The notes below the pieces were generated by a model that was not told where the DNA came from, ran no database searches, and was given only the letters and a program-made list of their open reading frames with translations. Source: Neisseria musculi (GTDB lineage: Bacteria; Pseudomonadota; Gammaproteobacteria; Burkholderiales; Neisseriaceae). From it: a stretch of DNA of 64,000 bases. The stretch spans positions 1,798,001-1,862,000 of the forward strand of contig NZ_CP060414.2 of assembly GCF_014297595.2 (NCBI RefSeq). Reading direction: 5' to 3'. The position numbers and the translations under genes were made by a program. Below, one piece after another: positions 54,085 through 63,184 of this stretch. Position 1 is the stretch's first letter; each line of letters starts with the position of its first letter.

Positions 54085-54738
54085 TACCAAAAGTTCAGTA
54101 AAATTACCGAATCAAAATTCCGTCAAATCCTGCGCCTTTTCACACTTGATTTGACCGCTTCCGATACCGCCAGACTCACCGGCATCAGTACCCAAAGTGC
54201 CAATATCTGTTTCTCAAACTGCGTTGCCGTATGGCTGCTGAATGTGAACGGCAAACTCCCTCTGCCGGTGTGGTCGAACTGGACGAATCCTACTTCGGCT
54301 CCAAACGCATCCGAGGGCGGGCGGGGGAGAGGGAGGCAAAACCATTATTTTCGGCATCTTAAAACGGGACGACAAAGTCTATACCGAAATCGTGCCGGAT
54401 ACTTCGAAAGCTACACTGCAACAGGTTATTCGAGGGCGGGTTGCTGTTGAAATTGTCATCAATACTGACGGCTGGCGCGGCTATCACGGCTTGGTCGATA
54501 TGGGCTGTGAAAAGCACTTCAGGGTACATCATGGTGCAGACGAGTTCGCCCGGGGTGCGCAACACATTAACGGCATCGAATTGTTTTGGGGTTATGCCAA
54601 AAACCGCTTGGTTAAATTTAACGGTGTACCGAAACAGACTTTTTATTACACTTAAAGGAAACCTAATTTCGCTTCAATCACAGGCATGATGATCTGTATT
54701 AGTCTTGCTTAAAATACTGAGAAATCGACCCTTGGGCT
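54085..54738 (+). pseudogene. IS1595-type transposase remnant
   Basis: Pieces in different frames: TLDLTASDTARLTGISTQSA, LKLRCRMAAECERQTPSAG, VVELDESYFGSKRIRGRAGE, then after a frameshift KTIIFGILKRDDKVYTEIVP, GWRGYHGLVDMGCEKHFRVH and INGIELFWGYAKNRLVKFNG. The DDE-type IS1595 transposase core is recognisable but disrupted by at least one frameshift near 54330. Clean ends were not located. Confidence 0.82.
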
Positions 54739-54935
54739 AATTTTGCTTCCTAAGCCCCTTAATTTTAAGTACGCCCCTCCACAGCAATATATTTCCTAGC
54801 CTTCCCAATGGCTGCACTGATATCACATAGAAAGATAGTGTATCAAAGCATCAACACCGCTTGTGTATTCAATTAGCAACAACAAAGCCGTGCCCTGCTT
54901 TTGCGGGGCGCTTTTGTATTCGATATTGTTTATTG

Positions 54936-55513
54936 ATGTTACGCGACAACGACTGCCGCATCGTCGATGGCTGCTTCAACCAATTAATCTGGATAACGGA
55001 CTTGAACTTCGGCCAAAACAGCCCGCGCCCCAAATTCGTGCTGTATGAACCGGAAGAAGGCGGAAAAGAATTGGTCGAACGCGACCAATTCTGGTCAACT
55101 GCGGTGTCAACCTGTCCGAAAGCTACTGGAAACGGGCTTATAACCTGTCGGACGATGACGTTGTTTCGGTTGTTGATGCCGCTGTCTCTAAAGTTGCAGT
55201 TGCGACACCGCCACTTTTGGCTAAGCAGGCCGATGTTCCCGAATTTGCCGAGGGCTTGCCGGTTCCGGCCGATGCCGGCACCGTTATCGACACCCTCGCA
55301 CCCGATGCCGGCCGTCTGAACGAACAAGGCCGAGCTCTGACCGATGCGCTGGTGGTCGAACTGAAAAAAGGCGAAACCGCCGACAACCTGCTCGACCGTC
55401 TGGCCGAAGCCTCCCCGAACATGGACGATGCCGACCTGCAAAACGAGCTGGCGCGCGTACTGTTCCTGTCCGAACTGGTCGGCCGAATTGAAGCCAGCGG
55501 AGAATTGGCATGA
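54936..55513 (+). pseudogene. Mu-type portal protein (gp29), C-terminal remnant
   Basis: The first frame has DCRIVDGCFNQLIWITDLNF and PKFVLYEPEEGGKELVERDQ. The shifted frame has LSESYWKRAYNLSDDDVVSV and then NLLDRLAEASPNMDDADLQN, the portal (DUF935) tail. A frame change near 55090 joins them. The N-terminal two thirds of the protein are missing. A hairpin (about 54888-54914, GCCCTGC..GCGGGGC) precedes it. Confidence 0.78.
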
Positions 55514-56415
55514 ATCCCGAAGACATCAAAGCCGTGTTCGGTATGCAGCCCGAGGCCGCCGTGGCCTATCTGAAACAGAAAGGCCATCACGTGTCTTGGG
55601 ATTGGCAGGATATGCTGGATGATGCCCATGCCACCGCCTTTACTGTCGCCAAAACGGCCAAGATGGATGTGTTGGACGATATATACAGTGCGGCACTCAA
55701 AGCATTGGAAAACGGCCAAACATTAGAAGATTTCGGTCGTGAACTGACACCAGTGTTGCAAGCCAAAGGCTGGTGGGGGCGTAAAGAGGTGTCCAATCCC
55801 GACACGGGAGAGGTTCAGACGGCCACGCTCGGCAGCCCGCACCGCCTGAAAACCATCTACCTCACCAATATGCAGTCGGCCTACGTGGCCGGACGCTATG
55901 CCGAAATGATGGATTCGGCAGACACACACCCGTATTGGCAATATGTGGCCGTCAACAACAGCCGCACCCGCGAAAGCCACCGCCTGCTGCACGGCAAGGT
56001 GTACGCCGCCACTGACCCGGTTTGGGATACCCGCTATCCGCCGCTGGATTACCGTTGCCGCTGCCGCGTCAAACCGCTCTCCGAAGCGCGCGGTGCGGCC
56101 AAAGTGCTGCCCAGCCCCAAATTGGAAACGATAACGGTCGATATCCGCACCAACGAATACACCGGCGAAGAGCGCTATGCCCAACGCACCGGCATCCGCA
56201 TCAACGGCACCTTTGTGGCACCCAACGCCGGCTTCAATGCCAATCAGGGCAAAGCCATGCTCAGCCGCATGGCGCGGGTGGCCGCCGAAAAAGCCCGGGC
56301 CGTCCACCCCGACATCGCCCGCACCGCCATGAAAGAGCTGGCGGCAGACAAACGTTTTAAAAACAGCCTACCCAAAGCCGTGCTGGCTTGGGTGTTGGAT
56401 TTACTGAAAGGGTAA
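55510..56415 (+). CDS. Phage head morphogenesis protein (Mu gpF family)
   Basis: 301 residues. AEMMDSADTHPYWQYVAVNN, SRTRESHRLLHGKVYAATDP and WDTRYPPLDYRCRCRVKPLS make up the characteristic gpF/SPP1 gp7 minor head signature, with its Cys-Arg pair. It overlaps the portal remnant by 4 bp. The product is a minor capsid component. Confidence 0.92.
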   Translation: MNPEDIKAVFGMQPEAAVAYLKQKGHHVSWDWQDMLDDAHATAFTVAKTAKMDVLDDIYSAALKALENGQTLEDFGRELTPVLQAKGWWGRKEVSNPDTGEVQTATLGSPHRLKTIYLTNMQSAYVAGRYAEMMDSADTHPYWQYVAVNNSRTRESHRLLHGKVYAATDPVWDTRYPPLDYRCRCRVKPLSEARGAAKVLPSPKLETITVDIRTNEYTGEERYAQRTGIRINGTFVAPNAGFNANQGKAMLSRMARVAAEKARAVHPDIARTAMKELAADKRFKNSLPKAVLAWVLDLLKG

Positions 56416-56417
56416 AG

Positions 56418-56627
56418 ATGGCAGAGTTGGACTTAAGCCGGGATATTTATCGGGCAGCCTACACTATTGAAGACAGTGTGGATGTGGGAAGAAATTTAAA
56501 AGACGACAACACCATAGTGTTGGACTTCGGGGAAATCAACGTCATCATTGACGATTTTCAAGCATTGGATATGATGCGGAAACTCGCCGCATTTTTTAAT
56601 TATAAACTGGTGGATTTAGATGCTTGA
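56418..56627 (+). CDS. Small phage protein of unknown function
   Basis: 69 residues, starting 2 bp after gpF: MAELDLSRDIYRAAYTIEDS, then FGEINVIIDDFQALDMMRKL. No family recognised. It overlaps gpG by 8 bp and is likely cotranslated. Confidence 0.65.
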   Translation: MAELDLSRDIYRAAYTIEDSVDVGRNLKDDNTIVLDFGEINVIIDDFQALDMMRKLAAFFNYKLVDLDA

Positions 56628-57063
56628 AATCAGCTTAGATGCCAGTCAACTCGAACACGGTCTCAGCCAACTGTTGAAAAACGCCACCGACACCCGCCCC
56701 GTGATGCGTGCCATCGCTACCGAAATGGTCTCACTCACGGAAGACAACTTCGAAAGTGAGGGCTGGGGTGGGCAAAAATGGAAGAGAAGCCGGCGCGTTG
56801 CCGACAACGGCGGCAAAACCCTGCAATTATCCGGCCGGATCGCCGCCGGCATCAGCACCCAGATCGGAAACGGCTTTGCCCGTATCGGCAGTAATAAAAA
56901 ATATGCCGCCATCCACCACCTCGGCGGCCAAGCCGGGCGCGGCAGGAAAGTCAAAATCGAGCCACGCCCCTACCTGCCCATCAACGGAGCAGGACAACTG
57001 CAAAAAGGAGCAGAATCCGCCCTACTCGACATCGCCCTAAAATCTCTGAGCAAAGGGTTATAG
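56620..57063 (+). CDS. Phage virion morphogenesis protein (Mu gpG family)
   Basis: 147 residues: LISLDASQLEHGLSQLL-like start, then MVSLTEDNFESEGWGGQKWK, IAAGISTQIGNGFARIGSNK, and YAAIHHLGGQAGRGRKVKIE with PRPYLPI. These are gpG motifs (tail completion/virion morphogenesis). It is followed by a terminator. Confidence 0.9.
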   Translation: MLEISLDASQLEHGLSQLLKNATDTRPVMRAIATEMVSLTEDNFESEGWGGQKWKRSRRVADNGGKTLQLSGRIAAGISTQIGNGFARIGSNKKYAAIHHLGGQAGRGRKVKIEPRPYLPINGAGQLQKGAESALLDIALKSLSKGL

Positions 57064-57073
57064 GCATAAAAAA

Positions 57074-57100
57074 AACGGGCTGAACCCGCCCGTTGATTTT
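57074..57100 (+). terminator. Terminator after gpG
   Basis: AACGGGC and GCCCGTT form a 7-bp stem, preceded by an A run and followed by GATTTT. Confidence 0.7.
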
Positions 57101-57133
57101 ATTTCACACCGTGCAACAACATTTCAAATCCGC
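57094..57133 (+). repeat. 41-bp phage-end-like repeat, copy 2
   Basis: TGATTTTATTTCACACCG, then TGCAACAACATTTCAAATCC. One base shorter at the end than the other copies. Confidence 0.6.
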
Positions 57134-57265
57134 CATCCCACACCAACCCAACCAGTCCCGCCTAATCCCATTTATCTCACACACCCCTATATATTTATCT
57201 CACTTGGTTTCATATTATTAAGCTGCACGCGATAAATCGGCGTATTTTGTGAAATAAGCCGTTTT

Positions 57266-57306
57266 TGATTTTATTTCACACGGTACAACATGGTTTCAAA
57301 TCCTGC
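57266..57306 (+). repeat. 41-bp phage-end-like repeat, copy 3
   Basis: TGATTTTATTTCACACGG, then TACAACATGGTTTCAAATCC and TGC. The flanking ACGCGATAAATCGG matches the flank of copy 1 in reverse. Confidence 0.65.
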
Positions 57307-57448
57307 TATACAAGAGCAGAATTTTTTGCGCCTGCCGAAACTATGCACCGAGATTACCTAGCTCTTTCTGCAAGGTACAGCATCATGTTGTTTATCGGAT
57401 AAACAAATACCGAAAAAAACATCATGGTCGATATTCTCCTTTTCTTAA

Positions 57449-58156
57449 GGGGCTGAAGTAGATTAGCCCTAAATACCACACCAATCCCGAAAGATTTTCA
57501 ACTGCTCACTTGGTGTGCCAAAGTTAAAACGAAACCCGCATTCTTTCAAGAATAGGGGAAAAGACTTTCGGTCGATTCCGTTGTATTTGCGCAGCACACG
57601 CTTGGCTTGATTCCAAAAATTCCCAATGCCGTTGATGTGGTTTTGCCTCTGGGCAAATGTCTTGCCGTGGTTAATCCTATGGTGGTGAAAACCGCCGACA
57701 TCCAGGACATCATCGCTGCTTAAACTGTCGGTATACACCACACTGTCCGGCATGATTTTCTTCGCAATAACAGGCAGCAAACTCTCTTTTTTGGCGTTAT
57801 CCACGACCACGGTATAAACCTTGCCGCCACGTTTGGGAATACCGAAAACCACCACTTTGCCTGCGGCTCCTGTGCCGCGTTTTCCTTTGCGCTTACCGCC
57901 GGAGCAGTGCTCATCTGACTCTACGGAACCTTCAAAAACCTGATGCCTCCAAGGCCGAATGACGGCTGATGACGAGGCGGATTTTGCGGTAAAAGAGTAT
58001 GGCGGTGTTGGGCCGGATACCCAAGACATCGGCAGCCGAACGGCGGTAACTTCCGGCACAAAATATCTGAGTAGTCTTCTGTGCTTTTTTGCTTAATTTA
58101 CAGTTTGTTATCTTCATTTTAGCAGCCTATCATGACTGCTAATCTACGTTAGCCCC
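57449..58156 (-). mobile_element. IS1016-like insertion sequence with 8-bp target duplication
   Basis: 708 bp. Ends are GGGGCTGAAGTAGATTAG at the left and CTAATCTACGTTAGCCCC at the right, inverted repeats with few mismatches. TTTCTTAA lies directly outside both ends (57441-57448 and 58157-58164), the target duplication. Clean ends show a recent insertion, although its transposase is frameshifted. Confidence 0.9.
57469..58117 (-). pseudogene. IS1016-type transposase, frameshifted
   Basis: The N-terminus MKITNCKLSKKAQK and the middle SAADVLGIRPNTAILFYRKI are in one frame. RYFVPEVTAV and everything from FEGSVESDEHCSGGKRKGKR to the end (NHINGIGNFWNQAKRVLRKY, FPLFLKECGFRFNFGTP) are in another. 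So there are compensating shifts near 58075 and 58040 and a further one near 57935. The product is probably inactive; movement would need another copy. Confidence 0.85.
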
Positions 58157-58844
58157 TTTCTTAAAATAAAAATTACGGTTTTTCGGCATCACATCATAGG
58201 TCTGCAACGCAATCCACAGAAGTTTGGGAAGTTGACCGCTATCGAAATCTGCAAAGCAACCTCAGAATATGCGGAAAACGCGGCTTTGTTTTGGGGTAAC
58301 CGCCATGGCCGTCATTTTGCAGACAAGGTTTTGAACAGACTGTACAACAGTTTGAACCGCCAAGCAGCAGTAACGGCAACAAGTGGAGTACATGGACGCT
58401 CGGTAGCCATTTTTCTTGAGAAACCAGCCTGTTACAAATCATGCCCGCACTACCTTATTGCTTATTGCAATTCTGACCGCACGGTAATAGAAAAGTCAAA
58501 CATCAGACTTCTACCTTATTCACTTCTACCTTATTCAGTAGTTGCAGATGACTAACTCTCCGCCAGTCTTTTACATTTTATCGTGGTCGATGATGTCAAA
58601 TATCGTACGAAACTGAGCCACTCCCCATTTGTTACAAACTGTCTCGCTTTACCATAAAGCGGAACCCAACCTAGATGTTATGCATGTAAACCATCGCAAA
58701 AGTGCACCGGCTTTTCCCAGATATATTGCTGTGCAAATTGAGAAATTTGCGGTAATCAACAATATACCCGAAATACCCGAACTAGGCCTGAGTATAACGG
58801 GGCACAGGGGAAAACAGGCATAAAGCCTGCGGCCTTTTCCGGTT
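58157..58844. other. No recognisable gene
   Basis: 690 bp of mixed composition between the insertion sequence and the DUF3482 gene. Short open frames have no family features. A 15-bp tandem repeat (TTCTACCTTATTCAC then TTCTACCTTATTCAG) occurs at about 58509-58538. Confidence 0.4.
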
Positions 58845-60176
58845 TTACAGCTTCGCGGCCACTTCTGCCGCTGCTTCCGCTCGTTCGCGCCGGCTCAGCT
58901 CGGGCAGATGGGTGTTGAGCGATGACCATTTCTGGCGGCTGCGGGCCTTATTCAGCTCGGCCGGCAGTTTCGCGGCCTGCCACGGGGTTTTGCCGCTCTG
59001 CATTTGGATTTCAGCCTGTGCCGCATGGCCGCGCGTTTGCAGGGCGGCAAGCAGATCTAAGGCGCGTGCGGCCAGCAGGGTGAGGGTTTCCGGGTCGATA
59101 TGCAGGGTTTGTTTGCCCGACAGTTTGTCGGTAATCGTCTGCATATTCGGCAACACGCCGCCGAGCACGCCGCCGATGGCGGTACCCAAGCCGAGCGAGC
59201 CGCCGAGCGTAACCATGTCCACGCCCAAGCCGATTAATGCGCCGGTGGCGGCGCCTGTGCCGGTGCGGATGCCGTATTCTTTCAGCAAATCTGCATCGAA
59301 CGGGTCTTGTCGGAACGCCTTGAGCGCCCATTCGCCGGTGTCGATTTCGTTATGGTAAAAACGGTAGGTTTGGAACAGTTGTTGCTGAAGCTGCCGCTCA
59401 AGCTGGCGCACAGCCGCCTGCATGGTCTTCAGCACGGGTTCAGGGTTGTCGCTCTCATCGATTTCCTGCTTATAAGCCGCCACATCGAGCAGAAAATGAG
59501 CGATTTCGCTGCGTGCTTCGTGGTCGAGCTGCTGCCATTCGCGGCGGCGCACCGCAATCAGGCGGTCGATAATACTGCGTTGGGGCAGCATGGTGGCCAA
59601 ACTGCTCCACAAGCGTATTTCTCCTTCAAAATCAAAGGCTACAGTATCAAAACCGCTGTAAACGTGGAGCGTGTGTCGCGCCAGCATCTCCGTCCATCCG
59701 CCCAAATCCTGCCCGCCGATAAAGTTGAATACCGGCATCATCGGCTTGGCGCACCACGACAAAACCTTTAGTTCCTCTTTGTATTTATCCAGCACCGGCT
59801 CGCGCGCGTCCACCACATACAGTGCCATATCGCTTTGCAGCAGCTGGCGCAGCACTTTGGCTTCCTGATTGAAATCGCCCGCCGCTTCGGGGCTTTCGAG
59901 AAACCGCTGCAAACGCTCGATGCCATCTGAACGGCTCGAAGTGTTGACTTCCAGCCAGTCGAACACGCCGCCCGCATCTTCCAGCCCGGGCGTGTCGTAG
60001 AGATACACCAGCGTCTCGCCGCCGTCGTTAATCGCGGCCTGCTCCACATGGCGGGTGGTTGCGGGCGCATTTTTCACTTCACCGAAACAGCTGTCGCGCA
60101 ACAGCGTGCGCAGCAGTGAGGTTTTGCCGGTGTTGGTGTGGCCGACCACGGCCAGAGATAGCGGTTTGTTTTGCAT
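58845..60176 (-). CDS. GTPase with DUF3482 domain
   Basis: 443 residues. P-loop VVGHTNTGKTSLLRTLL (about 10-26), then TTRHVEQAAI and YDTPGLEDAGG as switch regions. A central hydrophobic Gly/Ala-rich segment GAATGALIGLGVDMVTLGGS and following could be membrane-inserted. It pairs with the DUF2868 protein upstream, a partnership common in Proteobacteria. The role is unknown; an envelope or membrane-linked GTPase is likely. Confidence 0.88.
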   Translation of the reverse strand: MQNKPLSLAVVGHTNTGKTSLLRTLLRDSCFGEVKNAPATTRHVEQAAINDGGETLVYLYDTPGLEDAGGVFDWLEVNTSSRSDGIERLQRFLESPEAAGDFNQEAKVLRQLLQSDMALYVVDAREPVLDKYKEELKVLSWCAKPMMPVFNFIGGQDLGGWTEMLARHTLHVYSGFDTVAFDFEGEIRLWSSLATMLPQRSIIDRLIAVRRREWQQLDHEARSEIAHFLLDVAAYKQEIDESDNPEPVLKTMQAAVRQLERQLQQQLFQTYRFYHNEIDTGEWALKAFRQDPFDADLLKEYGIRTGTGAATGALIGLGVDMVTLGGSLGLGTAIGGVLGGVLPNMQTITDKLSGKQTLHIDPETLTLLAARALDLLAALQTRGHAAQAEIQMQSGKTPWQAAKLPAELNKARSRQKWSSLNTHLPELSRRERAEAAAEVAAKL

Positions 60177-60309
60177 AACTATCGGTTATTCTGAGTTTAT
60201 CGCGGAACGGGTAAGCTTTTATGATTGGAACAGCCGGGTTAAAGCCCAACCTACGGATTTTTCAGACGGCCTTAATGGCAGGCATTCGCCCGCCATATCC
60301 TCAAACCGA

Positions 60310-61190
60310 CTACTGTTTCAGTAATGACGGAATGTCCACAATACCCAATGCTTGTTTGGTTTTTTCTGATAAATGAGGAAGGCTTTCATATATCCAACCT
60401 ACCAACTCTTCGCCTTCCATAATTTCAATATCGTTTTGCTTGGCCAATTGTTTATTTTCATCTGAAACCGCTGCCGTTGTAATCAACCATTTCTGGCAGG
60501 CAACATCATTATTTTTGTAGGCATCAGTTGTTTCAAACCGTGCCCGTCGGTTTCGCCTCTATGGTGTTTAGCCTGTATCAGCAAACAAGTTTTAAAAAAT
60601 CTACCTTCCTTTTTTGCTTCAATATCTATATCTGCAATATCAGGGGATTGTTTTTTCGTTTTAATTTTTGCTTTATACCCATCAATTTCCAATAATTCTT
60701 TAATCAACCTTTCCAAACCGTTTCCGCCGGCAGACAGCCTTATTGTCTCATTACGGATAGATTGAAGCAGTTCATCTTTGAAATTTTTTTCGGCCGCTTT
60801 AACATGTTTCGTATAAATATTGCAGGATTGGTAAATATCTTCGTCTTCACTAATTGAATCAATAATTTCTCTAATCTCATCCTGAAACTTTACTAAATCT
60901 GCAATGGCAGTTTTAACCTTTAATCTACTCTCCAATTTTTGCAGTAAATCACCACGCTTTATCTTAAACACGCTACCTTTTGACATATAAAATTCTACCG
61001 ACACCAAATTGCAAGCACGATTTTCCCATTCCGGCTTAAATACTTTCTCACCCTTAACAACACCGATACTGAGCGATTTACCGGATGGAACAACCACAAT
61101 ATCCTCTTCCTTCAAATTAAAAAACCGCTTGATGTTATTTTTTTGCCTGCCAATACCATTCGTGTAGTGTTGTTTAAATGCTTCAAACAA
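60310..61190 (-). pseudogene. Mrr-like restriction endonuclease, frameshifted
   Basis: NIKRFFNLKEEDIVVVPSGK is the N-terminal DNA-binding type region. The nuclease core is IADIDIEAKKEGRFFKTCLL followed by IQAKHHRGETDGHGLKQL (D...QxK of the PD-(D/E)XK fold). The frame breaks by one base near 60528. In the other frame follow DAYKNNDVACQKWLITTAAV and IMEGEELVGWIYESLPHLSE to a TAG at 60310. The start is TTG with no ribosome site, and the frame upstream is open to TAA 61209-61211, so the true N-terminus may be lost. Confidence 0.8.
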
Positions 61191-61208
61191 AGCATTAGTA
61201 TCTTGATA

Positions 61209-61643
61209 TTAGGAAAAATCCACCTTCGGCCAGCCATATCCTACATAGCCTTCCTTAACTGCAAACGAGGGGCAGCGTACCATCAAAATATTCATTTTTT
61301 TATTCTTCGTAAGAAAATCGCAGATTTTTCGTGCTTGTTCTTGAAAGTGTAGCTTTTCATCAAGATAAACTAAGAAACTATCTCTATTTTTATCATAAAC
61401 AATCCGGCCACGGGAAATATGTTCATATTCTATTTCTGCCAATTCCGGAATGCGTTTTTGTATAGTCGGCCAGTAATCGACATGGGTGAACGGGCTGTCC
61501 ACCAACCCCAATGAATCAACCTGCCCAAAATCAACACCATGAACAATACCCAAAACTTGGTTTTTATAAAACCAAAAATACCGATTTTCACATTTCACCC
61601 TTATCAAAAATCCAGATAACCAACTGATTTTATTTTTTATCAT
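61209..61643 (-). CDS. Small protein of unknown function, in frame with the nuclease
   Basis: 144 residues from ATG 61643 (ATGA overlap with the DUF2868 stop). It contains VHGVDFGQVDSLGLVDSPFT, HVDYWPTIQKRIPELAEIEY and EHISRGRIVYDKNRDSFLVY, a recurring uncharacterised family. Its last 25 residues (RCPSFAVKEGYVGYGWPKVD and FS) look like the start of an Mrr-type protein. The TAA separates them from YQDTNALFEAFKQHY in the same frame, so this may be a fusion of two decayed genes. Confidence 0.6.
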   Translation of the reverse strand: MIKNKISWLSGFLIRVKCENRYFWFYKNQVLGIVHGVDFGQVDSLGLVDSPFTHVDYWPTIQKRIPELAEIEYEHISRGRIVYDKNRDSFLVYLDEKLHFQEQARKICDFLTKNKKMNILMVRCPSFAVKEGYVGYGWPKVDFS

Positions 61644-62995
61644 TCTTGTTTTACTGCCTCTTGCCCCAGCCTTTCCCTTTGGCTGATTCGGGGCGGGTCC
61701 AGCCACGGCAGGCGGCGTTCGGTGAGCGCAGTGTGCCATTGGTTCAAATAGTCTTCAAGGCCGTCTGAAATGTTTTTTTCGGCCAAAAGCTGCACCACCG
61801 TCCCGCCCTGCGCAGCTTCGGCCAAGGCGGTGAGTTGGCGCAGGATGCCGCGGTCGGGCATGCTGCGGGCGCGCACGCCGATCAGCAGTTGGGCGGGATT
61901 GGCCTGCAAATCGGCTTTCAGCGCGGCGACCGCATCGCGGCCGGCGGCGGTGCCTTTGTTTAGCCACTCTTGCCCCAAAACATGTTGGAACCAGGTTTTG
62001 TCCGCCCATTCGGCATCGAGCATCACCGCCCATTTAGGGGCATTGCTGAGGCTGATTTGCGGGGCGGCGCCAACGGTTTCGCTTTGGGTGTCGGCATCGA
62101 CCACGCGCTGCTGCCATTGCTGGATGATTTGCTGATAATAAGGTTTTTCAAGCGGCAGCGTGCTCATGCTGCGGCGTGAAAGGATGTGGCAGGCAAGCCA
62201 GGCGGCGAAGCGGGGCAACAGACCGTAGCAGACGATGCTGCCGATTAGCAGGCCGCCCCATCGGCTTGAAGCGGCAAGATTGTTGTTCAGACGGCTGTTT
62301 AACACGGCATCGGCATCAGGTACGGGAAAGCCGAGTTGGGCAGGCAGCCAGCCGAGCGCCTGCACGGCCTGCACGAAAACGGCATCGCTCAAAATGGTGC
62401 TTTCCCAATTGAAGGTGTATTGGCGCACGGCCAGCAGTAAAACCGAAGCCGCCAGCATACCCGACAAGGCAGAGAGCCACAGGCGGTGAGTGGTGCGGCC
62501 GATGAGCCAGCGGGTAGCGGGCTTGCCCCATTCATCGCTATACAGGCGCAAGATGGCTTGGTTGACGGGATCTTTGCCGCGTATCCATAACGCGGGGTCG
62601 GCAAACAAACCGTGCGGTTTGAAGCGCGGCAGCAATACCGCACCCAGCCATAACAACAGCATCAGCGTATGCACGCCGAGCACGCCACAGAGCACGAAGA
62701 AAAAATTCAATCCCTGCTGCTGCATCAGCGTTGCGGTGCCGGCAAAGCCGCTGACCAGCCAAAACAAGGTAGCAGCCAGCAGCAGCCGGGCAAACAGGCT
62801 GCGCACACGCTCAAGGCTGTCGTGCAGCCTGCGGTCGCTGTCTATCATTTCGGCGCGACGGCAAAGTTTGGCCTCGGCGCTGCCTTCGGCGTGGCGCAGA
62901 GCTTCTGTGAGCGGCTGCGGATCGGCGGCAAAAATATAGCCGCGTTCCTGCAAAAGGCGCACCAGTTCGGCGAGCCGGATGGGCGGTGTGGGCAT
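61640..62995 (-). CDS. DUF2868 membrane protein
   Basis: 451 residues. Four or more hydrophobic segments (about 70-125 and 165-300) follow an N-terminal helical part (RLAELVRLLQERGYIFAADP). The C-terminal half is soluble. It precedes the DUF3482 GTPase in the same direction; normally the two are adjacent, but here two other genes separate them. Function unknown, likely a membrane partner of the GTPase. Confidence 0.88.
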   Translation of the reverse strand: MPTPPIRLAELVRLLQERGYIFAADPQPLTEALRHAEGSAEAKLCRRAEMIDSDRRLHDSLERVRSLFARLLLAATLFWLVSGFAGTATLMQQQGLNFFFVLCGVLGVHTLMLLLWLGAVLLPRFKPHGLFADPALWIRGKDPVNQAILRLYSDEWGKPATRWLIGRTTHRLWLSALSGMLAASVLLLAVRQYTFNWESTILSDAVFVQAVQALGWLPAQLGFPVPDADAVLNSRLNNNLAASSRWGGLLIGSIVCYGLLPRFAAWLACHILSRRSMSTLPLEKPYYQQIIQQWQQRVVDADTQSETVGAAPQISLSNAPKWAVMLDAEWADKTWFQHVLGQEWLNKGTAAGRDAVAALKADLQANPAQLLIGVRARSMPDRGILRQLTALAEAAQGGTVVQLLAEKNISDGLEDYLNQWHTALTERRLPWLDPPRISQRERLGQEAVKQE

Positions 62996-63184
62996 GGTTT
63001 TTGGAAGATAAGGCCGTCTGAAAAAACGGAGTTATTCTAACACAGCGCTTCGGGCTTTCAGACGGCCTAAATTGTGGTTTCCAAACAACCCGGCAGCATC
63101 TTTGCGGCAGATGCGGTATGCTTTTATGGTTAAAAGTGTTAAAGTTTTCACATGGGCATATCAAAAATTGCAAAGGAGTGCAAC
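62996..63184. other. Divergent promoter region with inverted uptake sequences
   Basis: AAGGCCGTCTGAAAA (63010) and TTTCAGACGGCC (63057) are inverted across about 33 bases between two divergent genes. AAAGGAG (63170-63176) is the ribosome site of the following gene. Confidence 0.5.

Larger units (their letters stand above)
36343..57306. mobile_element. Defective Mu/P2-like prophage remnant, rearranged
   Basis: Contains P2-type tail genes (tape measure, U, X, D, V, W, J, I, fibre) and Mu-type com and methyltransferase genes. After an interruption by IS remnants and a host-like gene come Mu-type head genes (portal end, F, G). Several genes are broken. No integrase or transposase of the phage itself is seen. 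Boundaries are approximate; 41-bp repeats at 51083, 57094 and 57266 probably derive from the phage ends. Confidence 0.75.

Noticed and set aside
58232..58555. Open frame of 107 codons after the insertion sequence
   Set aside because: No ribosome site, no recognisable domain, and tandem repeats at its end; composition is unlike coding DNA of this genome.
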